DNA from: Tritonibacter horizontis
GTDB lineage: Bacteria > Pseudomonadota > Alphaproteobacteria > Rhodobacterales > Rhodobacteraceae
DNA: 64,000 nt
Direction: 5' to 3'
NCBI RefSeq assembly: GCF_001518015.1
Contig: NZ_LPUY01000128.1
Location: 1-64,000 of the forward strand
The position numbers and the translations under genes are program-made. The notes beneath the pieces are model-generated. The model saw only the letters and a list, made by a program, of their open reading frames with translations, was not told the origin of the DNA and did not search any database. Every line of letters begins with the position of its first letter. The stretch's first letter is position 1. This document shows, in pieces, positions 52,284 to 61,870 of the stretch.

Positions 52284-52564
52284 GCAGTAGGTACTTCCGA
52301 TAGGTCAGGGACGGCATTATGGCCCAGCTCTGGAACTGCCGGCAACATATTATGAACTTTTTCCAACAAATTTTTATTTTTGTGATCATGGCCCTGCGTC
52401 CTCTTTCGCCCTCTGAAACAAGCTTTGATCACCAGATTTTCCCTATTTGCACGTGCTCCGCCCCAATTCATGATGAAGTTTGTGAACTTTTATAGTTGAT
52501 TTTTCACTTTATAGAAACCATGTTGGTTGAAGTTTAACGTCTGAGTCCAATGGAGGGAACAAGG
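52284..52564. other. Divergent promoter region of the regulator and etfB
   Basis: A/T-rich gap with no gene. It contains TATGAACTTTTT near 52345-52360, the palindrome AAGTTTGTGAACTT (52476-52489) and the GGAGGG ribosome site of etfB (52551-52556). Confidence 0.6.
52476..52489. promoter_or_regulatory. Candidate operator AAGTT-TGTG-AACTT
   Basis: Perfect 5-bp inverted arms with a 4-nt spacer, upstream of etfB. The half-site GTGAACTT also occurs 35-45 bp upstream of the hyuA start (minus strand, 49682-49675), and ATGAACTT recurs in this gap. This is consistent with one regulator acting on both arms. Confidence 0.5.
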
Positions 52565-53323
52565 GTGAAAGTACTTGTGCCTGTGAAACGCGTGATCGAC
52601 TATAACGTGAAAGTGCGCGTCAAAGCGGACGGAAGCGGCGTCGATCTCGCCAACGTCAAGATGTCGATGAACCCGTTCGACGAAATCGCCGTCGAAGAGG
52701 CGATCCGCCTGAAAGAGGCTGGCAAGGCTGATGAGGTCGTCGCCGTGTCGATCGGCGTCAAGCAGGCGCAGGAAACCCTGCGGACCGCGCTGGCCATGGG
52801 TGCAGACCGCGCCATTCTGGTGGTCGCGGCCGACGATGTGCATGACGACATCGAACCGCTGGCCGTGGCCAAGATCCTGGCCGCTGTGGTCAAGGAAGAA
52901 GACCCCAGTCTGGTCCTCTGCGGCAAGCAGTCGATCGACAATGACATGAACGCCACCGGCCAGATGCTGTCGGCCCTGCTGGGCTGGTCCCAGGCGACCT
53001 TTGCCAGCGAACTGGCGGTCGAAGGCGACAGCGCCGTTGTCACCCGCGAAGTCGATGGCGGCCTTCAGACCATTAAGGTCAAGATGCCGACCGTCGTCAC
53101 CGTCGACCTGCGTCTGAACGAGCCGCGCTATGCGTCGCTGCCCAACATCATGAAGGCCAAGAAAAAGCCGCTGGATGAGAAAACCGCCGCCGATTACGGC
53201 GTCGATGTCACCCCGCGCCTGAAGGTCGTGAAAACCTCGGAACCGGCTGCACGCGCAGCAGGGATCAAGGTCGGCTCGGTGGACGAGCTGGTGTCGAAAC
53301 TCAAGGAAGCGGGGCTCGTATAA
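52565..53323 (+). CDS. etfB: Electron transfer flavoprotein subunit beta
   Basis: A 252-residue EtfB with the family start [20 protein letters not shown], the AMP-binding region [20 protein letters not shown] and signature [21 protein letters not shown] set the start at the GTG at 52565, because GGAGGG lies 8 nt upstream; the ATG at 52550 overlaps that site. EtfAB takes electrons from flavin dehydrogenases and hands them to ETF-quinone oxidoreductase. A plasmid copy dedicated to the FAD dehydrogenase of this island is a sensible reading. Followed by etfA after 2 bp. Confidence 0.95.
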   Translation: MKVLVPVKRVIDYNVKVRVKADGSGVDLANVKMSMNPFDEIAVEEAIRLKEAGKADEVVAVSIGVKQAQETLRTALAMGADRAILVVAADDVHDDIEPLAVAKILAAVVKEEDPSLVLCGKQSIDNDMNATGQMLSALLGWSQATFASELAVEGDSAVVTREVDGGLQTIKVKMPTVVTVDLRLNEPRYASLPNIMKAKKKPLDEKTAADYGVDVTPRLKVVKTSEPAARAAGIKVGSVDELVSKLKEAGLV

Positions 53324-53325
53324 TC

Positions 53326-54252
53326 ATGGCTGTTCTTCTTCTTGCCGAAGTAAACAATGGCGAACTGTCGATGGACGCCACCGCCAAGGCGGTCAGCGCC
53401 GCCAAGTCGCTGGGTGATGTGACCGTGCTGTGTGCCGGGGCATCCGCTGCCGCCGCAGGCGCGCAGGCCGCCACGATCGATGGCGTGTCCAAGGTGCTGG
53501 TCGCCGAAGACGCAGGTCTGGGCCACCGTCTGGCCGAAGCCACCACCGATCTGATCGTCGGTCTGGCCGGCGATTACGAGCACATCGTTGCCCCCGCCAC
53601 CACCGACGCCAAGAACGTGCTGCCGCGCGTCGCGGCGCTGCTGGATGTGATGGTGCTGACCGATGTCACCGCCGTTGTGGACGGGTCGACCTTTGAACGC
53701 CCGATCTATGCCGGCAACGCCATCCAGACCGTGCAATCGTCGGATGCGAAAAAGGTGATCTCGTTCCGCACCTCTACCTTTGATGCGGCGGGCACCGGCA
53801 ACTCTGCCCCGGTGGAAACCATCGGCGGCGCGTCGTCCGACCTGTCGACTTGGGTCGAAGACAAGGTGGCCGCATCGGACCGTCCCGAACTGACCTCGGC
53901 CGGTGTCGTGGTGTCGGGTGGTCGTGGTGTCGGGTCCGAGGCGGACTTTGCCCTGATCGAAAAACTGGCCGACAAGCTGGGCGCCGCCGTTGGCGCATCG
54001 CGCGCGGCGGTCGACTCGGGCTATGCCCCGAACGACTGGCAGGTGGGTCAGACCGGCAAGGTCGTGGCACCGAACCTTTATGTCGCGGTCGGCATCTCGG
54101 GTGCGATCCAGCACCTTGCGGGCATGAAGGATTCGAAAGTCATCGTCGCCATCAACAAGGACGAAGAAGCGCCGATCTTCCAGGTCGCCGACTTCGGCCT
54201 TGTCGCCGATCTTTTCGACACTGTGCCCGAACTTACGGAGAAGCTAGGATGA
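53326..54252 (+). CDS. etfA: Electron transfer flavoprotein subunit alpha
   Basis: A 308-residue EtfA. The C-terminal FAD domain has [59 protein letters not shown] and [20 protein letters not shown], the usual FAD-contact segments. Complete length. Its stop overlaps the folD start codon in an ATGA junction, so electron transfer and C1 genes are translationally coupled, linking both to the same demethylation step. Confidence 0.95.
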   Translation: MAVLLLAEVNNGELSMDATAKAVSAAKSLGDVTVLCAGASAAAAGAQAATIDGVSKVLVAEDAGLGHRLAEATTDLIVGLAGDYEHIVAPATTDAKNVLPRVAALLDVMVLTDVTAVVDGSTFERPIYAGNAIQTVQSSDAKKVISFRTSTFDAAGTGNSAPVETIGGASSDLSTWVEDKVAASDRPELTSAGVVVSGGRGVGSEADFALIEKLADKLGAAVGASRAAVDSGYAPNDWQVGQTGKVVAPNLYVAVGISGAIQHLAGMKDSKVIVAINKDEEAPIFQVADFGLVADLFDTVPELTEKLG

Positions 54253-55145
54253 ACGCCAAAGTCATCGACGGCAAGGCATTTGCCGCGACTGTCCGCGCCC
54301 GCGTGGCCGAACACGTGGCGGCAAATGCAGCCCACGGCCAGCCCGGACTGGCCGTCGTTCTGGTCGGCGACGATCCTGCCAGCGATGTATATGTCCGCTC
54401 GAAGGGTCGGATGACGCGCGAGGTCGGCATGGCCTCGGTTAAGCACCGGCTTTCAGCCGAGACATCGGAAGCGGACTTGCTGAAGCTGATCGACGACCTG
54501 AACAATGATGACAGCATCCACGGTATTCTGGTGCAGTTGCCGCTGCCGGGGCACCTGAACGAGGACCTGGTGATCAACTCGATCGACCCGGCCAAGGATG
54601 TTGACGGGTTCCACACTTCGAACGTCGGACTGCTGGGGACAGGACAGAAAAGCATGGTGCCCTGCACCCCACTCGGGTGTCTGCTGATGTTGAAGGATCA
54701 TCACGGCAGCCTGTCTGGCCTAAACGCCGTCGTGATCGGACGATCCAACATCGTCGGCAAACCGATGGCCCAAATGCTGCTGAAAGAGAGCTGCACGGTC
54801 ACGGTGGCACATTCCCGCACCCGGAACATCGCGGAGGTTGTAAAGCGAGCAGAAATCGTGGTGGCCGCCGTCGGTCGCCCCGAGATGGTGACAGGCGACT
54901 GGATCAAGCCGGGGGCGACGGTGATTGATGTGGGCATCAATCGCATCAATGAAACTGTAAAGGGCGGCGGCAAGACCAGCCTGGTCGGCGATTGCCATTA
55001 TGACAGCTGCGCCGAGGTCGCAGGCGCCATCACACCCGTTCCTGGTGGGGTGGGGCCGATGACGATCGCATGCCTGCTTCTGAACACGCTGAATGCCTTC
55101 TGTGACCAGAAGGGGTTGCCCAGACCAAGCAAGCTCGCGGTCTGA
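54249..55145 (+). CDS. folD: Bifunctional methylene-THF dehydrogenase / methenyl-THF cyclohydrolase
   Basis: A 298-residue FolD that converts 5,10-methylene-THF to 10-formyl-THF with NADP. Catalytic region [14 protein letters not shown] (Tyr and Lys), active-site [26 protein letters not shown], cofactor loop [15 protein letters not shown] and [18 protein letters not shown]. The position between etfA and purU suggests it handles methylene-THF released by the N-demethylating flavoenzyme, a second copy to the housekeeping folD. Confidence 0.95.
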   Translation: MNAKVIDGKAFAATVRARVAEHVAANAAHGQPGLAVVLVGDDPASDVYVRSKGRMTREVGMASVKHRLSAETSEADLLKLIDDLNNDDSIHGILVQLPLPGHLNEDLVINSIDPAKDVDGFHTSNVGLLGTGQKSMVPCTPLGCLLMLKDHHGSLSGLNAVVIGRSNIVGKPMAQMLLKESCTVTVAHSRTRNIAEVVKRAEIVVAAVGRPEMVTGDWIKPGATVIDVGINRINETVKGGGKTSLVGDCHYDSCAEVAGAITPVPGGVGPMTIACLLLNTLNAFCDQKGLPRPSKLAV

Positions 55146-55176
55146 GCGCTTTGACAGACAGGAAAGAACCAAACTC

Positions 55177-56058
55177 ATGACTTATGTTCTCACCGTTCAC
55201 TGCACCTCGAAGCGGGGGATCGTGGCCGCCGTGTCCGGTTTCCTCGCCGAGCAGGGATGCAATATCACTGACGCGTCACAATTCGACGATGCCGAAACCG
55301 GAAGCTTCTTTGCCCGGATCAGTTTTGTCCCGGAAACCGGCACCAGCCTAGAAACACTGCGCGAAGGGTTTGGCCCGATCGCGCAGAACTTCGGCATGGA
55401 ATGGGGAATTCACGATACGGCAGATCGAATGAAGGTCGTGATCATGGTCTCGAACTTCGGACATTGCCTGAACGACCTGCTCTATCGCTGGCGGATCGGG
55501 GCGCTGCCCATCGATATCGTCGGGGTGATCTCAAACCACATGACCTATCAGAAGCTGGTAGTGAACCACGATCTGCCGTTTCACCACATCAAAGTCACAA
55601 AAGAAAACAAGCCCGAGGCAGAGGCGCGGCTCTTGCAAGTCGTCGAAGACTCCGGTGCCGAATTAGTTGTTCTGGCAAGGTATATGCAGATCCTGTCCGA
55701 CAGCGTGTGTCAGAAAATGTCCGGTCGGATTATCAATATCCACCATTCGTTCCTTCCTAGCTTCAAGGGGGCCAATCCCTACAAGCAGGCTTTTGAGCGC
55801 GGTGTTAAACTCATCGGGGCGACATCGCACTATGTGACTGCCGACCTCGACGAAGGACCGATCATCGAGCAAGACACGACGCGAGTAACACATGCTCAAT
55901 CGCCCGAGGACTACGTCTCGTTGGGACGAGATGTCGAAAGCCAGGTGCTTGCTCGCGCAATCCACGCACACATTCACCGCCGCGTATTTCTGAACGGCGA
56001 AAAAACAGTGGTTTTTCCCGCCTCGCCTGGAACTTATGCCAGCGAAAGAATGGGTTAA
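55177..56058 (+). CDS. purU: Formyltetrahydrofolate deformylase
   Basis: A 293-residue PurU: an N-terminal ACT domain (VLTVHCTSKRGIVAAVSGFL, residues 4-90) and a C-terminal formyl-transferase fold with the catalytic segments RIINIHHSFLPSFKGANPYK and HYVTADLDEGPIIEQD (His and Asp). It hydrolyses 10-formyl-THF to formate and free THF. With FolD it regenerates THF for the demethylase, the same trio of enzymes as the nicotine plasmid pAO1. The ATG at 55177 follows GGAAAG. Confidence 0.95.
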   Translation: MTYVLTVHCTSKRGIVAAVSGFLAEQGCNITDASQFDDAETGSFFARISFVPETGTSLETLREGFGPIAQNFGMEWGIHDTADRMKVVIMVSNFGHCLNDLLYRWRIGALPIDIVGVISNHMTYQKLVVNHDLPFHHIKVTKENKPEAEARLLQVVEDSGAELVVLARYMQILSDSVCQKMSGRIINIHHSFLPSFKGANPYKQAFERGVKLIGATSHYVTADLDEGPIIEQDTTRVTHAQSPEDYVSLGRDVESQVLARAIHAHIHRRVFLNGEKTVVFPASPGTYASERMG

Positions 56059-56168
56059 AGGCCGATTGAGCACATCTACTTTTCTTCTACAACCTCCGAA
56101 GCTTCCGAATCGCAAACGCTTAATAGCGCAGAAAAACGGTAGCTCTTTGTCTGAAAAGGTCATCAAGA

Positions 56169-57446
56169 ATGCGTAATTCTGAAATCTCCACCCGTCGCGA
56201 TGCCGCCATCTCTCGGGGTGTTGGCATGCAGACGCAGGTCTATGTCGAACGCGCCTCCGGGGCCGAGGTCTGGGACGTCGAGGGCAAGCGCTATATCGAC
56301 TTTGCCGCCGGGATCGCCGTGGTGAACACCGGCCATTGCCACCCCAAGGTGATGGAGGCCGTGCGCCGTCAAACCGAAGCCTTCACCCACACCTGCCATC
56401 AGGTGCTGCCCTATGAGAATTACATCCGTCTGGCCGAACGGCTGAACGACAAGGTGCCGGGCGACTTTGACAAGAAGACCGTCTTTGTCACCACCGGGGC
56501 CGAGGCCGTTGAAAACGCCATCAAGGTTGCGCGTGCTGCCACGGGTCGCAACGCCATCATCGCCTTTGGCGGCGGCTTCCACGGCCGGACCTTCATGGGG
56601 ATGAGCCTGACCGGCAAGGTCGCACCCTACAAGAAGGGGTTTGGCGCGATGATGCCCGACGTCTTCCACGTGCCCTTCCCGGTAGACCTGCATGGCATCT
56701 CGACCAAGGATGCGCTGGCGGGGATCGAAAAGCTGTTCAAGGCCGATCTGGATCCCGACCGCGTGGCGGCGATCATTCTGGAACCCGTGCAGGGCGAAGG
56801 CGGCTTCTATCCTGCCCCCGCCGATCTGATGCGCGGGCTGCGCAAGTTGTGTGACGCGCACGGCATCCTGCTGATTGCGGATGAGGTTCAGACCGGCTTC
56901 GCCCGGACCGGCACGCTCTTTGCGATGGAGGGTTATGACGTCCCCGCCGATATCACCACCTTGGCCAAGGGTCTGGCCGGGGGTCTGCCGCTGGCCGCGC
57001 TGACCGGCCGGGCCGAGGTGATGGACGCCGCCGCGCCCGGCGGTCTGGGCGGCACCTATGGCGGCAACCCTCTCGGGATCGCCGCGGCCCATGCGGTGCT
57101 GGATGTGATCGAGGAAGAAGACCTGTGCAACCGCGCCAACGAGCTGGGATCGCGCCTGAAACAGCGGCTGAATGCGATCCGGTCGCGGGTGCCGGAAATG
57201 GTCGACGTGCGCGGTCCCGGCTTCATGATCGCGGCCGAGTTCAACACCGCCGATGGCAAGGCCCCGAACCCCGAGATGACCAATGCCATCCGGGCCGAGG
57301 CCCTGTCCCGCGGGCTCGTCCTGCTGACCTGCGGCGTCTATGGCAACGTGATCCGTTTCCTCGCCCCGCTGACCATCCCCGACGATATCTTCGCCGAAGC
57401 TATGGACATCCTCGAGGCGTCGATCGACGCCGTGAAAGGCGCTTGA
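56169..57446 (+). CDS. gabT: 4-aminobutyrate aminotransferase
   Basis: A 425-residue class III PLP aminotransferase of the GabT type. The glycine-rich PLP region is TGAEAVENAIKVARAATGR, the aspartate segment LLIADEVQTGFARTG, and the Schiff-base lysine lies in TTLAKGLAGGLPLAAL near residue 267. It converts GABA and 2-oxoglutarate to succinate semialdehyde and glutamate. One base separates it from gabD. Codon style and G/C content match gabD closely, so the pair probably travelled together. Confidence 0.93.
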   Translation: MRNSEISTRRDAAISRGVGMQTQVYVERASGAEVWDVEGKRYIDFAAGIAVVNTGHCHPKVMEAVRRQTEAFTHTCHQVLPYENYIRLAERLNDKVPGDFDKKTVFVTTGAEAVENAIKVARAATGRNAIIAFGGGFHGRTFMGMSLTGKVAPYKKGFGAMMPDVFHVPFPVDLHGISTKDALAGIEKLFKADLDPDRVAAIILEPVQGEGGFYPAPADLMRGLRKLCDAHGILLIADEVQTGFARTGTLFAMEGYDVPADITTLAKGLAGGLPLAALTGRAEVMDAAAPGGLGGTYGGNPLGIAAAHAVLDVIEEEDLCNRANELGSRLKQRLNAIRSRVPEMVDVRGPGFMIAAEFNTADGKAPNPEMTNAIRAEALSRGLVLLTCGVYGNVIRFLAPLTIPDDIFAEAMDILEASIDAVKGA

Positions 57447-57447
57447 C

Positions 57448-58917
57448 ATGAAAGACCTGATGACCTTGTCCCTGAAGGACCCGAGCCTTCTGGAAACCCG
57501 CGCCTATGTGAACGGCACCTGGGTCGAAGACGAGGCGCGCTTTGATGTCTTCGACCCCGCCACCGGTCAGCTTGTTGCTTCGGTCGCGGATCTGGACGTG
57601 GCCGCAACGGCGCGGGCGGTGGATGCCGCCCATGCCGCAGGCCACAACTGGGCGGCGATGACCGGCAAGGAACGCGCCGCGATCCTGCGCCGCTGGCACG
57701 ATCTGATGATCGAAAACGCCGATGATCTGGCCACGATCCTGACCGCCGAGATGGGCAAGCCCTGGGCCGAGGCGCGGGGCGAGATCCTTTATGGGGCGTC
57801 TTTCATCGAATGGTTCGCGGAAGAGGCCAAGCGCATCTATGGCGATGTCATTCCCGGCCATCAGCGCGACAAGCGGATCATGGTGCTGAAACAGCCCGTG
57901 GGCGTCGTCGGCTCGATCACGCCCTGGAACTTCCCCAATGCGATGATTGCGCGCAAGGTCGGTCCGGCCCTGGCGGCTGGCTGTACCTTTGTCGCCCGTC
58001 CGGCCGAACTGACGCCTTTGTCGGCGCTGGCCATGGCGGTGCTGGGCGAACGCGCGGGCATTCCGGCGGGGGTGTTCAACGTAATCCCGTCGACCGATAC
58101 CTCGGGCGTGGGGAAGGAACTCTGCTCCAACCCCAAGGTGCGGAAGATCACCTTCACCGGGTCGACCCGCGTTGGCAAGATCCTGATGGAACAGGCCGCG
58201 GGCACCATCAAGAAGATGTCGCTTGAACTGGGCGGCAATGCGCCCTTCATCGTCTTTGACGACGCCGATCTGGACGCCGCCGTCGAAGGTGCGATGATCG
58301 CCAAGTTCCGCAACAACGGCCAGACCTGCGTCTGCGCCAATCGGATCTATGTGCAATCCGGTATCTACGACACCTTTGCCGAAAAGCTGAAAGAGGCCGT
58401 GCGCCAATTACATGTCGGCAACGGCTTTGACGAGGGTGTGACCACCGGTCCGCTGATCAGTGAAGCCGCGGTGACCAAGGTTGAGGCGCATATCGCTGAC
58501 GCTTTGGACAAAGGGGCCGAGGTGACGACCGGCGGCAATCGGACCAACACCGGCGGCACTTTCTTTGCGCCGACGGTCCTTAAGGGTGTGACCCGCGACA
58601 TGCTGGTCTGCAACGAGGAAACCTTTGGCCCGCTTGCGGCGCTGGTGCGCTTCGACACCGAAGCGGAAGTCATCGATATGGCCAATGACAGCGAATTCGG
58701 CCTGGCATCCTACTTCTACGCCAACGATCTGTCCCGCGTCTGGCGCGTGGCCGAGGCGCTGGAGTCGGGCATGGTCGGCGTGAACACCGGGCTGATCTCG
58801 ACCGAGGTGGCCCCCTTTGGCGGCATCAAGCAGTCCGGCCTGGGCCGCGAAGGGTCCAAATACGGGATCGAGGACTTCCTTGAACTGAAAAACGTCTGTT
58901 TGGGCGGCATCTCCTAA
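57448..58917 (+). CDS. gabD: Succinate-semialdehyde dehydrogenase (NADP-type)
   Basis: A 489-residue aldehyde dehydrogenase. The cofactor region is GVVGSITPWNFPNAMIARKV and ITFTGSTRVGKILMEQ, the general base glutamate lies in SLELGGNAPFIVFDDADLD and the nucleophile cysteine in NNGQTCVCANRIYVQSG; the C-terminus (APFGGIKQSGLGREGSKYG) is typical for GabD. It oxidises succinate semialdehyde to succinate. Paired with gabT it forms a complete GABA shunt. Confidence 0.94.
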   Translation: MKDLMTLSLKDPSLLETRAYVNGTWVEDEARFDVFDPATGQLVASVADLDVAATARAVDAAHAAGHNWAAMTGKERAAILRRWHDLMIENADDLATILTAEMGKPWAEARGEILYGASFIEWFAEEAKRIYGDVIPGHQRDKRIMVLKQPVGVVGSITPWNFPNAMIARKVGPALAAGCTFVARPAELTPLSALAMAVLGERAGIPAGVFNVIPSTDTSGVGKELCSNPKVRKITFTGSTRVGKILMEQAAGTIKKMSLELGGNAPFIVFDDADLDAAVEGAMIAKFRNNGQTCVCANRIYVQSGIYDTFAEKLKEAVRQLHVGNGFDEGVTTGPLISEAAVTKVEAHIADALDKGAEVTTGGNRTNTGGTFFAPTVLKGVTRDMLVCNEETFGPLAALVRFDTEAEVIDMANDSEFGLASYFYANDLSRVWRVAEALESGMVGVNTGLISTEVAPFGGIKQSGLGREGSKYGIEDFLELKNVCLGGIS

Positions 58918-58930
58918 TCCGCCCAATCTC

Positions 58931-58960
58931 TGGGACGGTGGTCCTCCTGCCATCGTCCCA
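58931..58960. terminator. Hairpin after gabD
   Basis: TGGGACGGTGG (58931-58941) and CCATCGTCCCA (58950-58960) form 11 pairs including one G-U, with an 8-nt loop. No T-run follows, so it may be a stability or partial terminator hairpin between gabD and the dehydrogenase gene. Confidence 0.5.
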
Positions 58961-58991
58961 AACCCCTTCCCCATTCCCGGAAACTCAAGAC

Positions 58992-60401
58992 ATGTCCTCC
59001 GACCATTCTTTTTTAAATGACGTGAACCAAATGTTCTCGGACGCCGCACAGCTGATGTCCATGGAGGAGGGTCTGGCGAATAAAATCAACGTCTGCAACG
59101 CCTCTTATATTACCCGGCTCGGCGTGCGGCTGCGCGGGAAGATGTACACATTCGAGGGGTGGCGTTCGGTGCATTCGAACCACCCGAGTCCCGCCAAAGG
59201 CGGCATTCGCTATGCGCCCTATGCCGATCTCGATGAGGTCGAAGCGCTGGCCGCTTTGATGACCTACAAATGCGCGCTGATGGACATCCCCTTTGGCGGC
59301 TCAAAGGGTGCGCTGAAAATCGACCCCTCGGAATGGGAACCCCATGAGCTTGAGCGGATCACCCGCCGCTTTGCGCAAGAGCTCGCACGCCACGACTTTC
59401 TTAGTCCCAGCCAAAACGTCCCCGCGCCCGATGTCGGCACCAATGAGACAACGATGATCTGGATCGCCGACGAATACCGCCGGATGAAGTCCGGCGATAT
59501 CAACGCGCTCGCCTGCGTCACCGGAAAGCCGCTGGCCATGGGTGGGATTGAGGGGCGGATCGAAGCAACGGGACGTGGGGTGCAATATGGCATTCAGGAA
59601 TTTTTCCGCCATCCCCAGGACCTGGCCCGCACGGGGCTTCCCGACGGGCTTTCAGGTCGCACAGTCGTGATCCAAGGCCTTGGCAACGTGGGGTATCACG
59701 CGGCCAAATTCCTCAGTCTTGAGGATGGCTGCCGCATCATCGCGGTGATCGAACGCGATGGCGTCGTCCGCAATCCCGACGGCCTCGATATCGACGCTCT
59801 CAAGGCGCATGTCACGGCCACGGGGGGCGTCGCGGGCTTTGCGGGCGGGACACATGACGCAGACGGCAAAGCTGCACTGACAGACGCCTGCGATATCCTG
59901 ATCCCCGCCGCGCTCGAAAGCGTCATTACCAAAGACAATGCGCCTCATGTAAAGGCGCGCCTGATTGTCGAGGCGGCCAATGGCCCGATCACTTATGACG
60001 CCAACACAATCCTGCGCGATCGAGGCATCGTGGTTATCCCCGATCTCTTCGCCAACGCAGGCGGTGTCACGGTAAGCTATTTCGAGTGGGTCAAGAACCT
60101 GACCCACATCCCCTTTGGCCTTATGGAACGGCGTCGTGACGAACGCGGTCACAGGGTGCTGACCCAATCGATCGAACATATGACAGGCCGCAGCTTCCCT
60201 ACTGAAACGGCCCAAGAACTTATGAGCGGCACGCGCGAAATTGACCTTGTTCGGTCTGGGCTCGACGACAAGATCCGGTCTGCCTACGCCGAGATGTCGA
60301 TGCTTTGGAACAGCAATCCTGAAATCCCCGACCTGCGCACTGCGGCCTACGTCATTGCCGTAAGGCGGCTTGCAGAGATCTACAAGGCACTTGGAATATG
60401 A
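58992..60401 (+). CDS. Glu/Leu/Phe/Val-type dehydrogenase (probable glutamate dehydrogenase)
   Basis: A 469-residue ELFV dehydrogenase. The catalytic block contains HPSPAKGGIRY, FGGSKGALKIDPSEWEPHEL with the lysine, and PAPDVGTNETTMIWIADEYR; the NAD domain starts VVIQGLGNVGYHAAKFL. The usual GGxKGG reads GGSKGA. It probably converts glutamate made by GabT back to 2-oxoglutarate and ammonium, closing the amino cycle. Its G/C content is lower than that of gabTD. The start ATG at 58992 has only a weak ribosome site. Leucine/valine dehydrogenase activity is possible. Confidence 0.88.
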   Translation: MSSDHSFLNDVNQMFSDAAQLMSMEEGLANKINVCNASYITRLGVRLRGKMYTFEGWRSVHSNHPSPAKGGIRYAPYADLDEVEALAALMTYKCALMDIPFGGSKGALKIDPSEWEPHELERITRRFAQELARHDFLSPSQNVPAPDVGTNETTMIWIADEYRRMKSGDINALACVTGKPLAMGGIEGRIEATGRGVQYGIQEFFRHPQDLARTGLPDGLSGRTVVIQGLGNVGYHAAKFLSLEDGCRIIAVIERDGVVRNPDGLDIDALKAHVTATGGVAGFAGGTHDADGKAALTDACDILIPAALESVITKDNAPHVKARLIVEAANGPITYDANTILRDRGIVVIPDLFANAGGVTVSYFEWVKNLTHIPFGLMERRRDERGHRVLTQSIEHMTGRSFPTETAQELMSGTREIDLVRSGLDDKIRSAYAEMSMLWNSNPEIPDLRTAAYVIAVRRLAEIYKALGI

Positions 60402-61717
60402 CACTTAGAAAGACGAACCCGCCACGGATCGTCATCGTCGGTGCAGGGGCTGCGGGACTAAACCTGGCCACCAGGCTAAGCCGATCGCTCGGCAGGAAAA
60501 AGGCCGCCGAAATCACGCTTGTCGACGAAAACCTGACCCACATGTGGAAACCCTCGCTGCATGAATATTCTGTCGGAACAAAGGGAAGCGACGAGGAAAT
60601 CAGCCTGCTCGAGCATTCGCATCGAAATCGCTACAATTTCCGCCTTGGTCGGTTCGCGGGCATCGATCGGGACCGGTGCATGGTACAGCTTGATCCTGTC
60701 AACGATCTGCACAACCGACCTCTCGCGCCGCTCAGATCCCTGCCCTACGATATCTTGGTGCTGGCCATCGGCAGCCGCTCGAACGACTTCGGGACACCAG
60801 GGATCAAAGAACATTGCCTGATGCTCGACACGCCAACTCAGGCAAAACGGTTACAATCTGAGCTACTGAACCTGTTCCTGCGGCTCGAAACAGGTGCCCT
60901 GGGCAAAGACCACAGTACGATCAATATAAATATCGTCGGCGGCGGGGCAACCGGTGTGGAGCTGGCCGCCGAGCTGCGCGAAGCAACCGAGCAGCTTGCG
61001 CATAACGGTATAGACCGCCTGAGAGATCCCGGAATTGTTCACATTCGCATCATCGAAGCGGCCCCAAGAGTTCTTGCTGCCCTTCCGGAAAAGGTTTCGA
61101 AGAAAGTCACACGACATCTTGGTGAACTTTCGGTTGCGGTTTCGGTCAATGCGCGCGTCCAACATGTGACCTCGCAAGAAGTTCACCTGGCTGACGGAAC
61201 GATTCTTCCATCAACCCTGACAATCTGGGCAGCCGGCATCAAGGCACCCGAGGTCGTCGGCACGCTTTCGACGCTTGAAACCGGTAGCCTTGGCCGGCTG
61301 AAGGTACGCCCTACCCTGCAATCGACACATGACGAAAAGATTTATGTGATTGGCGATTGTGCCGAATGCTTCTGGCCCGAGAAGGACGGATTTCTGCCCC
61401 CCCGTGCACAGGTCGCAACCCAGCAAGCCGAGTTTCTTGAGGCGCAACTCACCGCGCATCTTGCCGGTAAGCCCCTGCGGAATTTCCACTATATTGATCG
61501 CGGCTCATTGGTGGCGATCAGTCAGGAAGGGGCGGTAGCGGCTCTGATGGGAAAGGCAATCGGAACCGTTACCTTCGAAGGATGGCTCGCACGGCGCGCC
61601 TATAATTACCTGCACTTTCAGCACTTGAGTTCTGTGCAGGGCTGGCTTCGCGCGGTCGTTCTTACTGCCTTGGGCAAGGCGATGAGACGCGTCAGACCTC
61701 GGCTCAAATTGCACTGA
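60398..61717 (+). CDS. Type II NADH dehydrogenase-like FAD oxidoreductase
   Basis: A 439-residue two-dinucleotide-fold oxidoreductase. FAD motif IVIVGAGAAGLNLATRL at residues 9-25, NADH motif NIVGGGATGVELAAELREAT near 187-205, and the FAD-contact YVIGDCAECFWPEKDGFLPP followed by RAQVATQQAEF. A basic amphipathic C-terminus (GKAMRRVRPRLKLH) may attach it to the membrane. NDH-2 passes electrons from NADH to quinone without proton pumping, so it could reoxidise NADH from the glutamate dehydrogenase. Its start overlaps the previous stop in ATGA, so the two are coupled. Confidence 0.88.
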   Translation: MTLRKTNPPRIVIVGAGAAGLNLATRLSRSLGRKKAAEITLVDENLTHMWKPSLHEYSVGTKGSDEEISLLEHSHRNRYNFRLGRFAGIDRDRCMVQLDPVNDLHNRPLAPLRSLPYDILVLAIGSRSNDFGTPGIKEHCLMLDTPTQAKRLQSELLNLFLRLETGALGKDHSTININIVGGGATGVELAAELREATEQLAHNGIDRLRDPGIVHIRIIEAAPRVLAALPEKVSKKVTRHLGELSVAVSVNARVQHVTSQEVHLADGTILPSTLTIWAAGIKAPEVVGTLSTLETGSLGRLKVRPTLQSTHDEKIYVIGDCAECFWPEKDGFLPPRAQVATQQAEFLEAQLTAHLAGKPLRNFHYIDRGSLVAISQEGAVAALMGKAIGTVTFEGWLARRAYNYLHFQHLSSVQGWLRAVVLTALGKAMRRVRPRLKLH

Positions 61718-61870
61718 CCAGTGCACTTCATCATAGCACATATCGGAATAAGGGTGCTTACAAACGAAATAAATTTTTGGCTTCAAGTGTGTCACAACTG
61801 CTTTTCTTACCAACCCCAAACTTCCCTGTAAAATTCGTCCTCTACTACCTCCCTGTGGACGACCGACTGG

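Noticed and set aside
37254-61717. Creatinine degradation cluster
   Set aside because: Hydantoinase plus sarcosine-type dehydrogenase would fit, but no creatininase, creatinine deaminase or N-carbamoylsarcosine amidase is present, and gabT/gabD would be unexplained.
61710-61725. TGCACTG-AC-CAGTGCA hairpin at the NDH stop codon as terminator
   Set aside because: Perfect 7-bp palindrome but with a 2-nt loop and no T-run; the hairpin at 61871-61893 is the better terminator.
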